From contig NZ_VOPY01000003.1 of assembly GCF_007995095.1 (NCBI RefSeq), positions 186,001 through 250,000 of the forward strand: 64,000 nucleotides of DNA, in the 5' to 3' direction. Below the pieces are notes generated by a model. The model was not told the DNA's origin, did not search any database, and worked only from the letters and a program-made list of their open reading frames with translations. Shown piece after piece: positions 34,156-43,949 of this stretch; the stretch's first letter is position 1; each line of letters begins with the position of its first letter. The position numbers were made by a program, and so were the translations under genes. The DNA comes from Flavisphingopyxis soli. Lineage in GTDB: Bacteria; Pseudomonadota; Alphaproteobacteria; Sphingomonadales; Sphingomonadaceae.

Positions 34156-34909
34156 CACCCAACGCGTAACGCGTAAGGGCAAGATCGCGACGCCGCCCGA
34201 GCGGCGTTGCATCCTGACCGGTGAACGGGACGAGCGCGGCGCGATGATTCGCCTCGCGCTCGGCCCCGACGGCCGTCTTGCGCCCGACGTTCTTGCCAAG
34301 GCGCCCGGACGCGGCGCGTGGATCGCGGTCACGCGCGACGAACTCGAAACCGCGCGGCTCAACGGCAAGCTCAAGGGTGCGCTCGCGCGCGCCTTCAAGG
34401 GCGAACCGGTGATCGTTCCCGAGAGTTTGGCCGACGATATCGCCACCCGCCTGCAGGCCGCGATGCTTGACCGGCTGGGTCTTGAGGCGCGTGCGGGCAC
34501 GTTGCTAACCGGCGCCGATCGCGTCGACGGCGCGGCGCGCGGCGGCCAGGTTGCGATGCTGCTTCATGCCGCCGATGCCTCACCCGATGGCCGCTCGAAA
34601 CGCGACCAGTCATGGCGCGTCGGGCGCGGCGCCGAAGGCAGCGGGCTTGCCGGGCAAATCTTGCCGGTGGACCGCGACGCCCTATCTATGGCATTGGGCC
34701 GCGATAATGTCGTGCACGTCGCCTTGGTTGACGATCGCGCGGCGGCACGGGTGGCGGCGATCCTCGATCGCTGGCGAAATTATCTAGGATGCGGTAAGGA
34801 TACGCGAAATTCGGGACCGACCCCGGACGTCGCCGGAGCCGGACCGATTGATGCGTCCGGTGTCGATGCACCCGGGGCCGATGAGTTTTTTAAGGACGAT
34901 AGAAGCTAA
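34136..34909 (+). CDS. YlxR-family (DUF448) RNA-binding protein
   Basis: About 257 residues from a TTG at 34136 that overlaps the nusA end; AAGGGGAGGA lies 5-6 bp ahead, which decides this start. The N-terminal YlxR domain shows PERRCILTGERDERGAMIRLALGPDG and APGRGAWI. A second, L7Ae/L30e-like domain follows (LTGADRVDGAARGGQVAMLLHAADAS), the fused form usual in alphaproteobacteria. A low-complexity acidic tail ends the protein. It lies within the nusA-infB operon, consistent with an RNA-linked role. Confidence 0.88.
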   Translation: MRTLPNDTQRVTRKGKIATPPERRCILTGERDERGAMIRLALGPDGRLAPDVLAKAPGRGAWIAVTRDELETARLNGKLKGALARAFKGEPVIVPESLADDIATRLQAAMLDRLGLEARAGTLLTGADRVDGAARGGQVAMLLHAADASPDGRSKRDQSWRVGRGAEGSGLAGQILPVDRDALSMALGRDNVVHVALVDDRAAARVAAILDRWRNYLGCGKDTRNSGPTPDVAGAGPIDASGVDAPGADEFFKDDRS

Positions 34910-34911
34910 AG

Positions 34912-37446
34912 ATGAGCGACAGCGATAACAAAAAACCGACCTTGGCCCGCAAACCACTGGGCGTTAAGCGCACGGTCGATGCCGGCCAGGTCCAGCAGAG
35001 CTTCAGCCACGGGCGCAAGAACACCGTCGTGGTCGAGGTCAAGCGCCGTCGCATGATCGGCAAGCCCGGCGAGGCCCCGCCGGCGCCTGCGCCTGCGCCC
35101 GAGCCGACTCCCGAACCGGTCGCCAAGGCGCCCGCGCCCGCGCCGACCCCGGCACCCGCGCCGCGCCGCCAGAGCGAGGCCGACGCCACGCTGACGCGCA
35201 AGGAATTGCAGGAAAAGCTGCTCCGCGAGGCCGAGGAATCGCGTCTCAACCAGCTCGAGGAAGCGCGCCGCCGCGAGGATCGCGAGCGCAGCTCCGCGGT
35301 CGACGAGGAAAAGCGCCGCGCCGAGGAAAACCGCAAGGCCGAGGAATCGCAGCAGCAGGCCGAGGCCGCAGCTGAAGCCAATCCGCAGGTCGAAGTGCGC
35401 GCCGAACCCGATATCTCGGGTGACGACAGCAAGCCGGCAGAGCCCGCCGGCGACAAGTTCCCGCCCGCGCGTAAGTTCACGCCGGTCGAGAGCAAGCGTC
35501 CCGAACCCAAGCGCGCCGAGCGGCCCGCCAAGGATCGCAACGAGCGTCGCCAGTCGGGCAAGCTGACTGTCACGCGCGCGCTCGAAGGCGGCGATGGCGG
35601 CGCGCGAGCCCGCAGCCTCGCAGCGCTCAAGCGCGCCCGCGAAAAGGAAAAGCGTTCGCACATGGGCCCGCGCGTTGCGCAGCCCAAGCAGACGCGCGAA
35701 GTCGTCGTGCCCGAAGCGATTACCGTCCAGGAACTGTCGAAGCGGATGGGCGAAAAGGGCGCCGATCTCGTCAAGACGCTGTTCAAGATGGACATGATGG
35801 TAACGGTCAACCAGACGATCGACGCCGACACCGCAGAATTGCTCGTCGAGGAATTCGGCCACATCGTCAAACGCGTCAGCGAAGCCGATGTCGAGATCGA
35901 TACCAACAAGGACGTCGATCCCGAAGAGACGCTGAAGCCGCGTGCGCCTGTGGTCACGATCATGGGCCATGTCGATCACGGCAAGACCAGCCTGCTTGAT
36001 GCCTTGCGCGGCACCGATGTCGTGGCGGGCGAAGCCGGCGGCATCACGCAGCATATCGGCGCCTACAAGGTGACGACCAAGGACGGCGCAGAGATCACCT
36101 TCCTCGATACGCCGGGCCATGAAGCCTTCACCGAAATGCGCGCGCGCGGCGCCAACGTCACCGACATCGTCATTCTCGTGGTGGCGGCCGACGACGGGCT
36201 GATGCCGCAGACGATCGAGGCGATCAATCACACCAAGGCGGCGGGCGTTCCGATGATCGTCGCGATCAACAAGATCGACAAGGACGGCGCCAATCCGCAG
36301 AAGATCCGCGAACGCCTGCTCGAACACGAAGTCATCGTCGAGGCGATGTCGGGCGACGTGCAGGACGTCGAGGTATCGGCGCTCAAGAAGCTCAATCTCG
36401 ACAAGCTGCTCGATGCTATCGCGCTGCAGGCCGAATTGCTCGAACTCAAGGCCAATCCCGATCGCGCTGCCGAAGGTACCGTGGTCGAGGCCAAGCTCGA
36501 CAAGGGCCGCGGTCCGGTTGCGACGATCCTCGTCAACCGTGGCACATTGAAGGTCGGCGACGTTTTCGTTGTCGGCACCGAATCGGGCAAGGTCCGCGCG
36601 CTGATCGACGACAAGGGCAAGCAGGTGAAGACCGCCGGCCCGGCATCGCCGGTCGAAGTGCTCGGCCTGTCGGGCGTTCCTTCGGCGGGCGAAACGCTCA
36701 GCGTCGTCGAGAACGAGGCGCGCGCGCGCGAAGTCGCGTCGTACCGCCAGGAACAGGCGACGTCGCGCCGCACCGCGATCGCTCCCGCCAATCTCGACAC
36801 GATGTTCTCCGCGCTGGCCGACAAGGCCAAGGTGATCGAATATCCGGTCGTCGTGAAGGCCGATGTCCAGGGCAGCGTCGAGGCGATCGTCAACGCGCTC
36901 AACAAGATATCGACCGACGACATCAAGGTCCGCGTGCTCCATTCGGGCGTCGGCGCGATCACCGAAAGCGACGTCACGCTGGCGTCGGCGTCGAACGCGC
37001 CGATCATCGGCTTCAACGTCCGTCCCAACCCCAAGGCGCGCCAGCTTGTCGCGCGCGAGAAGACGCGCCTGAAGTATTTCGACGTGATCTACGATCTCAC
37101 CGACGACATCCGCAAGGAAATGGCGGGCGAGCTTGGTCCCGAGTTCATCGAGACCGTCGTCGGCCGCGCCGAGGTCAAGGAAGTCTTCCCCGCGGGCAAG
37201 AAGGACAAGGCTGCCGGCCTGCTCGTCTCCGACGGCGTCATCAAGAAGGGCCTCCACGCCCGTCTTACCCGCGACGACGTCATCGTGTCGAAGACCGTCA
37301 TCGCCTCGCTGCGCCGCTTCAAGGACGACGTCGCCGAAGTGCGCGCCGGCATGGAATGCGGTGTGGTCCTCGAAGACACCAACGACATCAAGGCGGGCGA
37401 CATGCTCGAGGTGTTCGAGGTCGAGGAACGCGAACGGACGCTGTAA
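34912..37446 (+). CDS. infB: Translation initiation factor IF-2
   Basis: An 844-residue GTPase that delivers initiator tRNA to the 30S subunit. A long, charged and Ala/Pro-rich N-terminal region with an IF2-associated domain precedes the G domain: [14 protein letters not shown] (P loop), DTPGHEAF and NKIDKDGA. Domains II-IV follow, ending with [13 protein letters not shown]. It begins 2 bp after ylxR. Confidence 0.98.
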   Translation: MSDSDNKKPTLARKPLGVKRTVDAGQVQQSFSHGRKNTVVVEVKRRRMIGKPGEAPPAPAPAPEPTPEPVAKAPAPAPTPAPAPRRQSEADATLTRKELQEKLLREAEESRLNQLEEARRREDRERSSAVDEEKRRAEENRKAEESQQQAEAAAEANPQVEVRAEPDISGDDSKPAEPAGDKFPPARKFTPVESKRPEPKRAERPAKDRNERRQSGKLTVTRALEGGDGGARARSLAALKRAREKEKRSHMGPRVAQPKQTREVVVPEAITVQELSKRMGEKGADLVKTLFKMDMMVTVNQTIDADTAELLVEEFGHIVKRVSEADVEIDTNKDVDPEETLKPRAPVVTIMGHVDHGKTSLLDALRGTDVVAGEAGGITQHIGAYKVTTKDGAEITFLDTPGHEAFTEMRARGANVTDIVILVVAADDGLMPQTIEAINHTKAAGVPMIVAINKIDKDGANPQKIRERLLEHEVIVEAMSGDVQDVEVSALKKLNLDKLLDAIALQAELLELKANPDRAAEGTVVEAKLDKGRGPVATILVNRGTLKVGDVFVVGTESGKVRALIDDKGKQVKTAGPASPVEVLGLSGVPSAGETLSVVENEARAREVASYRQEQATSRRTAIAPANLDTMFSALADKAKVIEYPVVVKADVQGSVEAIVNALNKISTDDIKVRVLHSGVGAITESDVTLASASNAPIIGFNVRPNPKARQLVAREKTRLKYFDVIYDLTDDIRKEMAGELGPEFIETVVGRAEVKEVFPAGKKDKAAGLLVSDGVIKKGLHARLTRDDVIVSKTVIASLRRFKDDVAEVRAGMECGVVLEDTNDIKAGDMLEVFEVEERERTL

Positions 37447-37451
37447 CACTG

Positions 37452-37476
37452 CCGGTGAAAGCGGCGCTTTCACCGG
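37452..37476 (+). other. Perfect intercistronic hairpin between infB and rbfA
   Basis: CCGGTGAAAGC-GGC-GCTTTCACCGG: an 11-bp perfect stem with a 3-base loop, 5 bp after the infB stop and 20 bp before the rbfA ATG. There is no T run after it, so it is more likely an mRNA-processing or stability element than a full terminator. Confidence 0.7.
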
Positions 37477-37496
37477 GTTACGGTTGAGGAACAGAC

Positions 37497-37898
37497 ATGG
37501 CCAAATTCAACGACACCTCGTCCGAAGGACGCTCGGTTCGCCTGCTGCGCGTTGGCGAGCAGATGCGCCATATCCTGTCCGAAATCCTGATGCGCGGCGA
37601 CGTCCATGACGATTTGCTGCAATCGCACCTGGTCAGCGTGACCGAGGTGCGCATGTCGCCCGACCTCAGGCACGCCACCGTCTTCGTCAAACCGCTGCTC
37701 GGCCAGAACGAGGAGGCGGTGCTGAAGGCGCTGCGGACCAACACCGCGTTCCTCCAGCGTGAAGTCGCCAGCCGCGTCCAGATGAAATACGCCGCCAAGC
37801 TCAAATTCCTGTCCGACGATAGCTTCGACGAGGCGACCCACGTCGAAAAGCTGCTCAAGCAGCCCAAGGTCGCACAGGATATTGTCGGCGACGACTAG
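37497..37898 (+). CDS. rbfA: Ribosome-binding factor A
   Basis: A 133-residue KH-like protein for late 30S maturation and cold adaptation. It shows [20 protein letters not shown] at the start and [17 protein letters not shown], the family signature. GAGGAACAGAC precedes the ATG. It belongs to the infB cluster. Confidence 0.96.
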   Translation: MAKFNDTSSEGRSVRLLRVGEQMRHILSEILMRGDVHDDLLQSHLVSVTEVRMSPDLRHATVFVKPLLGQNEEAVLKALRTNTAFLQREVASRVQMKYAAKLKFLSDDSFDEATHVEKLLKQPKVAQDIVGDD

Positions 37899-37930
37899 AA
37901 GGGTCTGCGCTGCCTCGCTAGGACAGCCGC

Positions 37931-38521
37931 ATGGCCAAGCTCTATTTCTATTATGCCAGCATGAATGCGGGCAAGTCGACGACGCTGCTCCAGGCGGATT
38001 TCAACTATCGCGAACGCGGCATGGAAACGATGCTGTGGACCGCCGCGCTCGACGATCGTTACGACACGGGCGTCGTGACGAGCCGCATCGGCCTGACCGC
38101 CGAAGCGCACAAATTCCGCCCCGAGACCGACCTGTTTGCCGATGTCGCGGCCGAACATGCCAAGCGCCCGCTCGCCTGCCTGTTGATCGACGAGGCGCAG
38201 TTCCTGTCGAAGGAGCAGGCGTTTGCAGCGGCGCGGATCGCCGACGATCTCGGTATTCCCGTTCTCTGCTATGGCCTGCGCACCGATTTCCAGGCCGAGC
38301 TGTTTCCCGGTTCGGCTGCCTTGCTCGGGATCGCCGATTCGCTGGTCGAACTGAAAGCGGTGTGCACGTGCGGGCGCAAATCGACGATGAACCTGCGCGT
38401 CGATGAGGCCGGCAACGCGGTCAAGGCTGGCGCGCAGACCGAGATCGGCGGCAACGATCGCTACGAGGCACTGTGTCGCCGCCATTTCATGGAAAAGCTG
38501 GCGGGGACGGGTGCGGCGTGA
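37931..38521 (+). CDS. tdk: Thymidine kinase
   Basis: A 196-residue type II thymidine kinase that phosphorylates thymidine for salvage. The sequence shows LYFYYASMNAGKSTTLLQ (P loop), CLLIDEAQFLS (Walker B, DEAQ), GLRTDFQ (lasso/active site) and a zinc site with CTCGRKS; the second pair of zinc cysteines is reduced to a single Cys (EALCRRHF), as in the E. coli-like short group. It is an unusual neighbour, inserted between rbfA and truB, and overlaps truB by 4 bp. Confidence 0.95.
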   Translation: MAKLYFYYASMNAGKSTTLLQADFNYRERGMETMLWTAALDDRYDTGVVTSRIGLTAEAHKFRPETDLFADVAAEHAKRPLACLLIDEAQFLSKEQAFAAARIADDLGIPVLCYGLRTDFQAELFPGSAALLGIADSLVELKAVCTCGRKSTMNLRVDEAGNAVKAGAQTEIGGNDRYEALCRRHFMEKLAGTGAA

Positions 38522-39456
38522 ACCCCGTCCACGGCTGGGTCATTCTCGACAAGCCGCTCGGCCTCGGCTCGACGCAGGCGGTCGGCGCGATAAAGCGCGG
38601 GCTGCGCGATGCGGGGCTGATGACGAGCGGGCGCGGATCGAAGGCGAACCGGATCAAGGTCGGTCATGGCGGCACGCTCGACCCGCTCGCGACCGGCGTG
38701 CTGCCGATCGCGCTGGGCGAGGCGACCAAGCTGACCGGGCGGATGCTCGATGCGAGCAAGACCTACGATTTCACGATAGAATTCGGCACGCAGACCGATA
38801 CGCTTGATCTTGAAGGCGCGGTAATCGCGACCAGCGACGTTCGCCCGAATTTGGCCGACATCGCCGCCGTCCTCCCATCCTTCACCGGCCCGATCGAACA
38901 GGCGCCGCCCGCCTATTCGGCGATCAAGGTCGATGGCCAGCGCGCCTATGATCTCGCCCGCGCGGGCCAGGACGTCGCGATGAAGGCGCGCGGCGTGACG
39001 GTCCATTCGCTCGATATCATCATGCCGGCGGGGGCGGGCGAACGGCTCGATAGCGTCACGCTGACCGCTCACGTTTCCAAGGGGACCTATATCCGCAGCC
39101 TCGCGCGCGACATTGCCCTTGCCTTGAATAGCGTCGGTCACGTCACCATGTTACGCCGTACGAAGGCGGGTCCGTTCGATCTCGAAAACGCGATTTCACT
39201 GGACAATTGGGCCGATGCCGCTAATGCGCGCGCCCTAGACACGCTTATCCTGCCGTTCGAGGCGGGGCTGGACGACATCCCGGCCCTAACCCTTTCTTCC
39301 GGCGACGCAGGGGCGATCCGACAGGGTCGCGTGTTGGCCGGAATGCAAGCCGAAGACGGGCTCTATTGCGCGAAGGACGATAACGGTCCGGTAGCGTTGG
39401 TCGAGTTAAGCCGCGGGAATGTCCGTGTCGTTCGAGGCTTCAATTTCAATCACTGA
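38518..39456 (+). CDS. truB: tRNA pseudouridine(55) synthase
   Basis: A 312-residue TruB that makes pseudouridine 55 in tRNAs. The GTG at 38518 overlaps the tdk stop (GTGA) and gives VNPVHGWVILDKPLG. The catalytic Asp is in GHGGTLDPLATGVLPIALG; TYDFTIEFGTQTDTLD and the KGTYIRSLARDIA motif also fit. A C-terminal PUA-like domain is present. Confidence 0.96.
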   Translation: MNPVHGWVILDKPLGLGSTQAVGAIKRGLRDAGLMTSGRGSKANRIKVGHGGTLDPLATGVLPIALGEATKLTGRMLDASKTYDFTIEFGTQTDTLDLEGAVIATSDVRPNLADIAAVLPSFTGPIEQAPPAYSAIKVDGQRAYDLARAGQDVAMKARGVTVHSLDIIMPAGAGERLDSVTLTAHVSKGTYIRSLARDIALALNSVGHVTMLRRTKAGPFDLENAISLDNWADAANARALDTLILPFEAGLDDIPALTLSSGDAGAIRQGRVLAGMQAEDGLYCAKDDNGPVALVELSRGNVRVVRGFNFNH

Positions 39457-39480
39457 CTCGATGTCGAAGGAACGAATTGC

Positions 39481-39750
39481 ATGTCGATTACCGCAGAGCG
39501 CAAGGAAGCGCTGATCAAGGAACATGGCCGCGAAAAAGGCGATACGGGATCTCCCGAAGTCCAGGTCGCGATCATTACCGAGCGCATCAACAACCTGACC
39601 GGCCATTTCAAGGACAACCACAAGGACAATCACAGCCGCCGTGGTCTCCTGATGATGGTCAACAAGCGTCGCTCGCTGCTCGACTATCTCAAGAAAAAGG
39701 ATGAAGGCCGCTATACCGACCTCATCGCCAAATTGGGCTTGCGCAAGTAA
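39481..39750 (+). CDS. rpsO: 30S ribosomal protein S15
   Basis: The 89-residue S15, complete: [40 protein letters not shown] and the C-terminal helix. It binds 16S rRNA helix 22 early in assembly. Order truB-rpsO-pnp is classical. A terminator follows. Confidence 0.98.
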   Translation: MSITAERKEALIKEHGREKGDTGSPEVQVAIITERINNLTGHFKDNHKDNHSRRGLLMMVNKRRSLLDYLKKKDEGRYTDLIAKLGLRK

Positions 39751-39762
39751 GCTTCGTCGAAT

Positions 39763-39795
39763 GAACGGCTCCGGGCTTCCGGGGCCGTTCGTTTA
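39763..39795 (+). terminator. Terminator between rpsO and pnp
   Basis: GAACGGCTCCGG-GCTTCC-GGGGCCGTTC followed by GTTTATC gives a strong GC stem with a short T run. It would end most rpsO transcripts. In other bacteria RNase processing between rpsO and pnp is also known. Confidence 0.7.
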
Positions 39796-39933
39796 TCAAC
39801 GATGTCGCGCACAATCCGGTGCGTCGGCGTCATTCAAGGGACCGGCAAGTCGGCCCCGTACCGCTCGCAGGCCGGTCTCGCCTGCCGACACGACCCCGGA
39901 CACGCATTGGGCGGCCGGGTGGAAGGAAACCAA

Positions 39934-42258
39934 ATGTTCGATATCAAGACTGTAACGACCGAGCTCGGCGGCAAGACGCTGACGCTCGAAACCGGGCGCA
40001 TCGCCCGCCAGGCCGACGGCGCGGTACTCGCCACGCTCGGCGAAACCGTGGTGCTGTGCGCCGTGACCGCTGCCAAGTCGGTCCGCGAGGGGCAGGACTT
40101 CTTCCCGCTCACCGTCCACTATCAGGAAAAATTCTCCGCCGCCGGACGCATTCCGGGTGGCTTCTTCAAGCGCGAAGGCCGCGCGACCGAAAAGGAAACG
40201 CTGACCAGCCGCCTGATCGATCGCCCCGTTCGCCCGCTGTTCCCCGAAGGTTTCTACAACGAAATCAACGTGATCTGCCAGGTCCTGTCGTATGACGGCG
40301 AGACCGAGCCCGATATCGTTGCGATGATTGCCGCATCGGCTGCGCTGACCATTTCGGGTCTTCCCTTCATGGGCCCGATCGGCGCCGCACGCGTCGGCTT
40401 CAAGGACGGCGAATACAGCCTCAACCCGAGCATGGAAGAGTGCGCTGAAGGCCGTCTCGACCTCGTCGTCGCCGCCACGCGCGATGCCGTGATGATGGTC
40501 GAATCGGAAGCCAAGGAGCTTTCCGAAGAGGAAATGCTCGGCGCCGTCATGTTCGCGCATGACGCATCGCGCACCGTCGTCGATGCGATCATCGAGCTGG
40601 CCGAACAGGCTGCCAAGGATCCTTGGGAAGTCGACACCGGTGCCGATCTGTCGGGGATGAAGGCGCAGCTGCGCGACGTCGTCGGCGACGACATTGCCGC
40701 TGCCTACAAGCTGACCGACAAGTCGAAGCGTTCGGACGCACTCAACCTCGTCCGCGCCAAGGCGAAAGAGCATTTCGCCGACGCCGACGGCCAGACGCAG
40801 ATGGCGGGCATGAAGCTCGTCAAGAAGCTCGAAGCCGAGATCGTTCGCGGCGCCATCCTCAAGGACGGCCAGCGGATCGACGGTCGCAAGACCAACGAAA
40901 TCCGTCCGATCGAATGCATGACCGGCTTCCTGCCGCGCACGCATGGCTCGGCGCTGTTCACCCGTGGTGAGACGCAGGCGATCTGCACCACCACGCTGGG
41001 CACGAAGGACGCCGAGCAGATGATCGACGGCCTCGACGGCCTGTCGTACACGCCCTTCATGCTGCACTATAACTTCCCGCCCTATTCGGTCGGCGAAGTG
41101 GGTCGCTTCGGCTTCACCAGCCGCCGCGAGACCGGCCACGGCAAGCTCGCCTATCGCGCGCTGCGTCCGATGCTGCCGAGCAAGGAAGACTTCCCGTACA
41201 CGATCCGCGTTCTGTCGGACATCACCGAATCGAACGGTTCGTCGTCGATGGCGACCGTCTGCGGCGGCTGTCTGTCGATGATGGACGCGGGCGTTCCGTT
41301 GAAGCGTCCGGTTTCGGGCATCGCGATGGGCCTGATCCTCGAAGGTGACGACTACACCGTGCTGTCCGACATCCTCGGCGACGAGGATCACCTCGGCGAC
41401 ATGGACTTCAAGGTGGCCGGCACGAGCGAAGGCATCACCTCGCTGCAGATGGACATCAAGGTTGCCGGCATCACGCAGGAAATCATGCGTGAAGCGCTCT
41501 CCCAGGCGAGCGAAGGCCGCGCGCACATCCTCGGCGAGATGCACAAGGCACTCGGCGAAGTGTCGGGCGAGCTTTCGGACCATGCTCCGCGCATCGAAAC
41601 GCTGCAGATCGACAAGTCGAAGATCCGCGACGTTATCGGCACCGGCGGCAAGGTGATCCGCGAGATCGTCGCAGAGACCGGTGCCAAGGTCGACATCGAC
41701 GACGAAGGCATGATCAAGGTGTCGTCTTCGGACCGCGCCCAGATCGCTGCCGCGATCGACTGGATCAAGGGCATCGTCGAAGAGGCCGAAGTCGGCAAGG
41801 TCTACAACGGCAAGGTCGTCAACCTCGTCGACTTCGGTGCGTTCGTGAATTTCATGGGTGGCAAGGACGGTCTCGTCCACGTCAGCGAAATCAAGAACGA
41901 GCGCGTCGAGAAGGTCTCCGACGTCCTGTCCGAAGGGCAGGAAGTGAAGGTCAAGGTTCTCGAGATCGATCCGCGCGGCAAGGTTCGCCTGTCGATGCGC
42001 GTAGTCGATCAGGAAACCGGCGAAGAGCTCGAGGACACGCGTCCCGCACGCGAACCGCGCAGCGATCGTCCCGATCGCGGCCCGCGTCGTGAAGGCGGCG
42101 GTGATCGTGGGCGTGGCCCACGCCGTGACGGCGGCGGACGCGATGGCGGCCGCGACGGCAATCGGGGTCCGCGTCGCGAAAGCGGCAATGCCGACGGCGG
42201 TGCCAAGGACAGCAACGAAGATCAGGGCCATGTGCCCGACTTCCTCAAGTCCGAATAA
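39934..42258 (+). CDS. pnp: Polyribonucleotide nucleotidyltransferase
   Basis: A 774-residue PNPase, a phosphorolytic 3'-5' exoribonuclease of the degradosome. The ATG at 39934 follows GGAAGGAAAC; the longer frame is rejected. Two RNase PH domains ([38 protein letters not shown]) surround the helical domain; then come KH ([18 protein letters not shown]) and S1 ([18 protein letters not shown]). The last 75 residues form an Arg/Gly/Asp-rich tail ending VPDFLKSE, probably an RNA- or partner-binding extension. Confidence 0.98.
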   Translation: MFDIKTVTTELGGKTLTLETGRIARQADGAVLATLGETVVLCAVTAAKSVREGQDFFPLTVHYQEKFSAAGRIPGGFFKREGRATEKETLTSRLIDRPVRPLFPEGFYNEINVICQVLSYDGETEPDIVAMIAASAALTISGLPFMGPIGAARVGFKDGEYSLNPSMEECAEGRLDLVVAATRDAVMMVESEAKELSEEEMLGAVMFAHDASRTVVDAIIELAEQAAKDPWEVDTGADLSGMKAQLRDVVGDDIAAAYKLTDKSKRSDALNLVRAKAKEHFADADGQTQMAGMKLVKKLEAEIVRGAILKDGQRIDGRKTNEIRPIECMTGFLPRTHGSALFTRGETQAICTTTLGTKDAEQMIDGLDGLSYTPFMLHYNFPPYSVGEVGRFGFTSRRETGHGKLAYRALRPMLPSKEDFPYTIRVLSDITESNGSSSMATVCGGCLSMMDAGVPLKRPVSGIAMGLILEGDDYTVLSDILGDEDHLGDMDFKVAGTSEGITSLQMDIKVAGITQEIMREALSQASEGRAHILGEMHKALGEVSGELSDHAPRIETLQIDKSKIRDVIGTGGKVIREIVAETGAKVDIDDEGMIKVSSSDRAQIAAAIDWIKGIVEEAEVGKVYNGKVVNLVDFGAFVNFMGGKDGLVHVSEIKNERVEKVSDVLSEGQEVKVKVLEIDPRGKVRLSMRVVDQETGEELEDTRPAREPRSDRPDRGPRREGGGDRGRGPRRDGGGRDGGRDGNRGPRRESGNADGGAKDSNEDQGHVPDFLKSE

Positions 42259-42283
42259 TCGGCGCATCCGATAATCGATACGG

Positions 42284-42313
42284 AAAAGGGGTCGCTTCGG
42301 CGGCCCCTTTTTC
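42284..42313 (+). terminator. Rho-independent terminator after pnp
   Basis: AAAAGGGGTCGC-TTCG-GCGGCCCCTTTTTC: a GC-rich stem with a stable TTCG tetraloop and a five-T run. It closes the rimP-to-pnp cluster. Confidence 0.9.
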
Positions 42314-42368
42314 TTGGGTCCGCGCCGTCGGCCCTTTTCATCGCGGCACGGTTTTCTATAACGCCCGC

Positions 42369-43025
42369 ATGACCTTGCACCCGCTGATCGCCATCGCTGC
42401 CGCGCTTCTCGCCGCCGCGCCCACTGCCGCCCAGAGCCAGGCCGAAGTGCCGCCTTCGCCCGTCGTCGCGGTGGAACTGCCGCAGGTGACTCTCGACACC
42501 GATCTCGGCCCCGTTGTCGTCGAGCTAGATACCGTCCACGCGCCGGTCACGGCGGGCAATTTCCTGCGCTACGTGAAGGAAAAGCGCTTCGACGGGATGA
42601 GCTTCTATCGCGCGGTCAACGTCGCCGACGGCTATGGCCTGGTCCAGGGCGGGACGCAGGGCGATCCGAAAAAGACGCTGCCGCCGATCGCGCACGAACC
42701 GACGACGCAGACGGGCCTGACACACACCGATGTCACGCTATCGATGGCGCGCGCCGCACCGGGCAGTGCGACCGGGGATTTCTTCATCATCGTCGGAAAT
42801 CTCACCAGCCTCGATGCCGGCTCGACCGATACCGCGGGCACCGGCGACACGCTGGGCTTCGCCGCGTTCGGCCATGTCGTGTCGGGAATGGACGTCGTCC
42901 ACCGCATCCTCGCCGCGCCGACGTCGCCCACTGCAGGTGAGGGCGCGATGATCGGGCAGATGCTCGCGCCCAAGATCACGATCCGCACCGCGCGCGTGAC
43001 GCCTGCTGCCGAAGTGCCCGAATAA
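42369..43025 (+). CDS. Peptidyl-prolyl cis-trans isomerase, cyclophilin type, exported
   Basis: A 218-residue protein with a signal peptide (LIAIAAALLAAAPTAAQSQ) and a cyclophilin domain starting TLDTDLGPVVVELDTVHAPV, with NFLRYVKEKRFDGMSFYRAV and FFIIVGNLTSLD. It helps proline isomerisation in the periplasm. The classic active-site Arg-Phe motif (FHR) is present as FYR. It sits upstream of bamD in the same direction, consistent with an envelope-folding role. Confidence 0.9.
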   Translation: MTLHPLIAIAAALLAAAPTAAQSQAEVPPSPVVAVELPQVTLDTDLGPVVVELDTVHAPVTAGNFLRYVKEKRFDGMSFYRAVNVADGYGLVQGGTQGDPKKTLPPIAHEPTTQTGLTHTDVTLSMARAAPGSATGDFFIIVGNLTSLDAGSTDTAGTGDTLGFAAFGHVVSGMDVVHRILAAPTSPTAGEGAMIGQMLAPKITIRTARVTPAAEVPE

Positions 43026-43088
43026 GACGCGGACGCGCCCGCATCATTCGCTTTGCGTTCATATTTGCCGGTGTCTATAGCGACCGTC

Positions 43089-43877
43089 ATGACCATGCAC
43101 CTTACCCGTTCGCTTCGCCTTGCCGCGGCTGTCCTCCTCGTTCCCAGCCTGCTTGCCGGTTGTGCCGGAAAAGGCGGAGGCGTGAAGGATACCAGCTATG
43201 TCGCGCGCGACGTCGACACGCTCTATCTGGCTGCGCAGAACCGGCTTGAACGCGGTCAGTACAAGGTGGCCGCCGCGCTGTTCGACGAGGTCGAGCGCCA
43301 GCATCCCTACTCACCCTGGGCCCGCCGCGCCCAGCTGATGAGCGCCTATAGCTACTGGCTGGCGCAGGATCACACCAAATCGATCGACGCGGCCAACCGC
43401 TTCCTGTCGATCCATCCGGGCAACCGCGATGCGCCCTATGCATCGTATCTCGTCGCGCTCAATTATTATGAGCAGATCAGCGATATCAAGCGCGACCAGA
43501 AGACGACGCGCGACGCGCTCAATGCACTCGGGGAGGTCATGCGGCGCTATCCCGACACGCGCTACGCCGCCGATGCGAAGCTCAAGATCGACCTCGTCAA
43601 CGACCATCTCGCAGGTAAGGAAATGGAAGTCGGCCGCTATTACGAACGCGCCGGCGACTGGCTTGCGGCATCGCTGCGCTTCCGTGAGGTCGTCGACAAT
43701 TACCAGACAACCAGCCACACCGCAGAGGCGTTGTTCCGCCTGACCGAAAGCTATCTCTCGCTCGGCATCCCGGACCAGGCCAAGGCTTCGGCGGCGGTTC
43801 TCGGCGCCAATTATCCCGGCTCGAAATGGTACAAGCGTGCCTTCGATCTGATGCAGAAGCACGCCCCCGACGCCTGA
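43089..43877 (+). CDS. bamD: Outer membrane protein assembly factor BamD
   Basis: A 262-residue lipoprotein of the BAM complex. The start at 43089 (MTMHLTRSLR) gives the signal with lipobox LLAGC (Cys25); the longer frame adds no signal. Five TPR-like repeats follow: LYLAAQNRLERGQYKVAAAL, PYASYLVALNYYEQIS, MRRYPDTRYAADAKLKID and others. It is directly upstream of recN, a common alphaproteobacterial order. Confidence 0.95.
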   Translation: MTMHLTRSLRLAAAVLLVPSLLAGCAGKGGGVKDTSYVARDVDTLYLAAQNRLERGQYKVAAALFDEVERQHPYSPWARRAQLMSAYSYWLAQDHTKSIDAANRFLSIHPGNRDAPYASYLVALNYYEQISDIKRDQKTTRDALNALGEVMRRYPDTRYAADAKLKIDLVNDHLAGKEMEVGRYYERAGDWLAASLRFREVVDNYQTTSHTAEALFRLTESYLSLGIPDQAKASAAVLGANYPGSKWYKRAFDLMQKHAPDA

Positions 43878-43949
43878 TCGCATTTCGCGGCACGGGCTGA
43901 TCCGCTCGGTGCTTCTTAATCGCATAGTTTCGCGTTAAGACGCAAAACG

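Noticed and set aside
34906-37473. 855-residue open frame antisense to infB (and similar ones antisense to nusA and pnp)
   Set aside because: These are shadows of high-GC third positions; composition is typical of antisense frames and the plus-strand proteins are certain.
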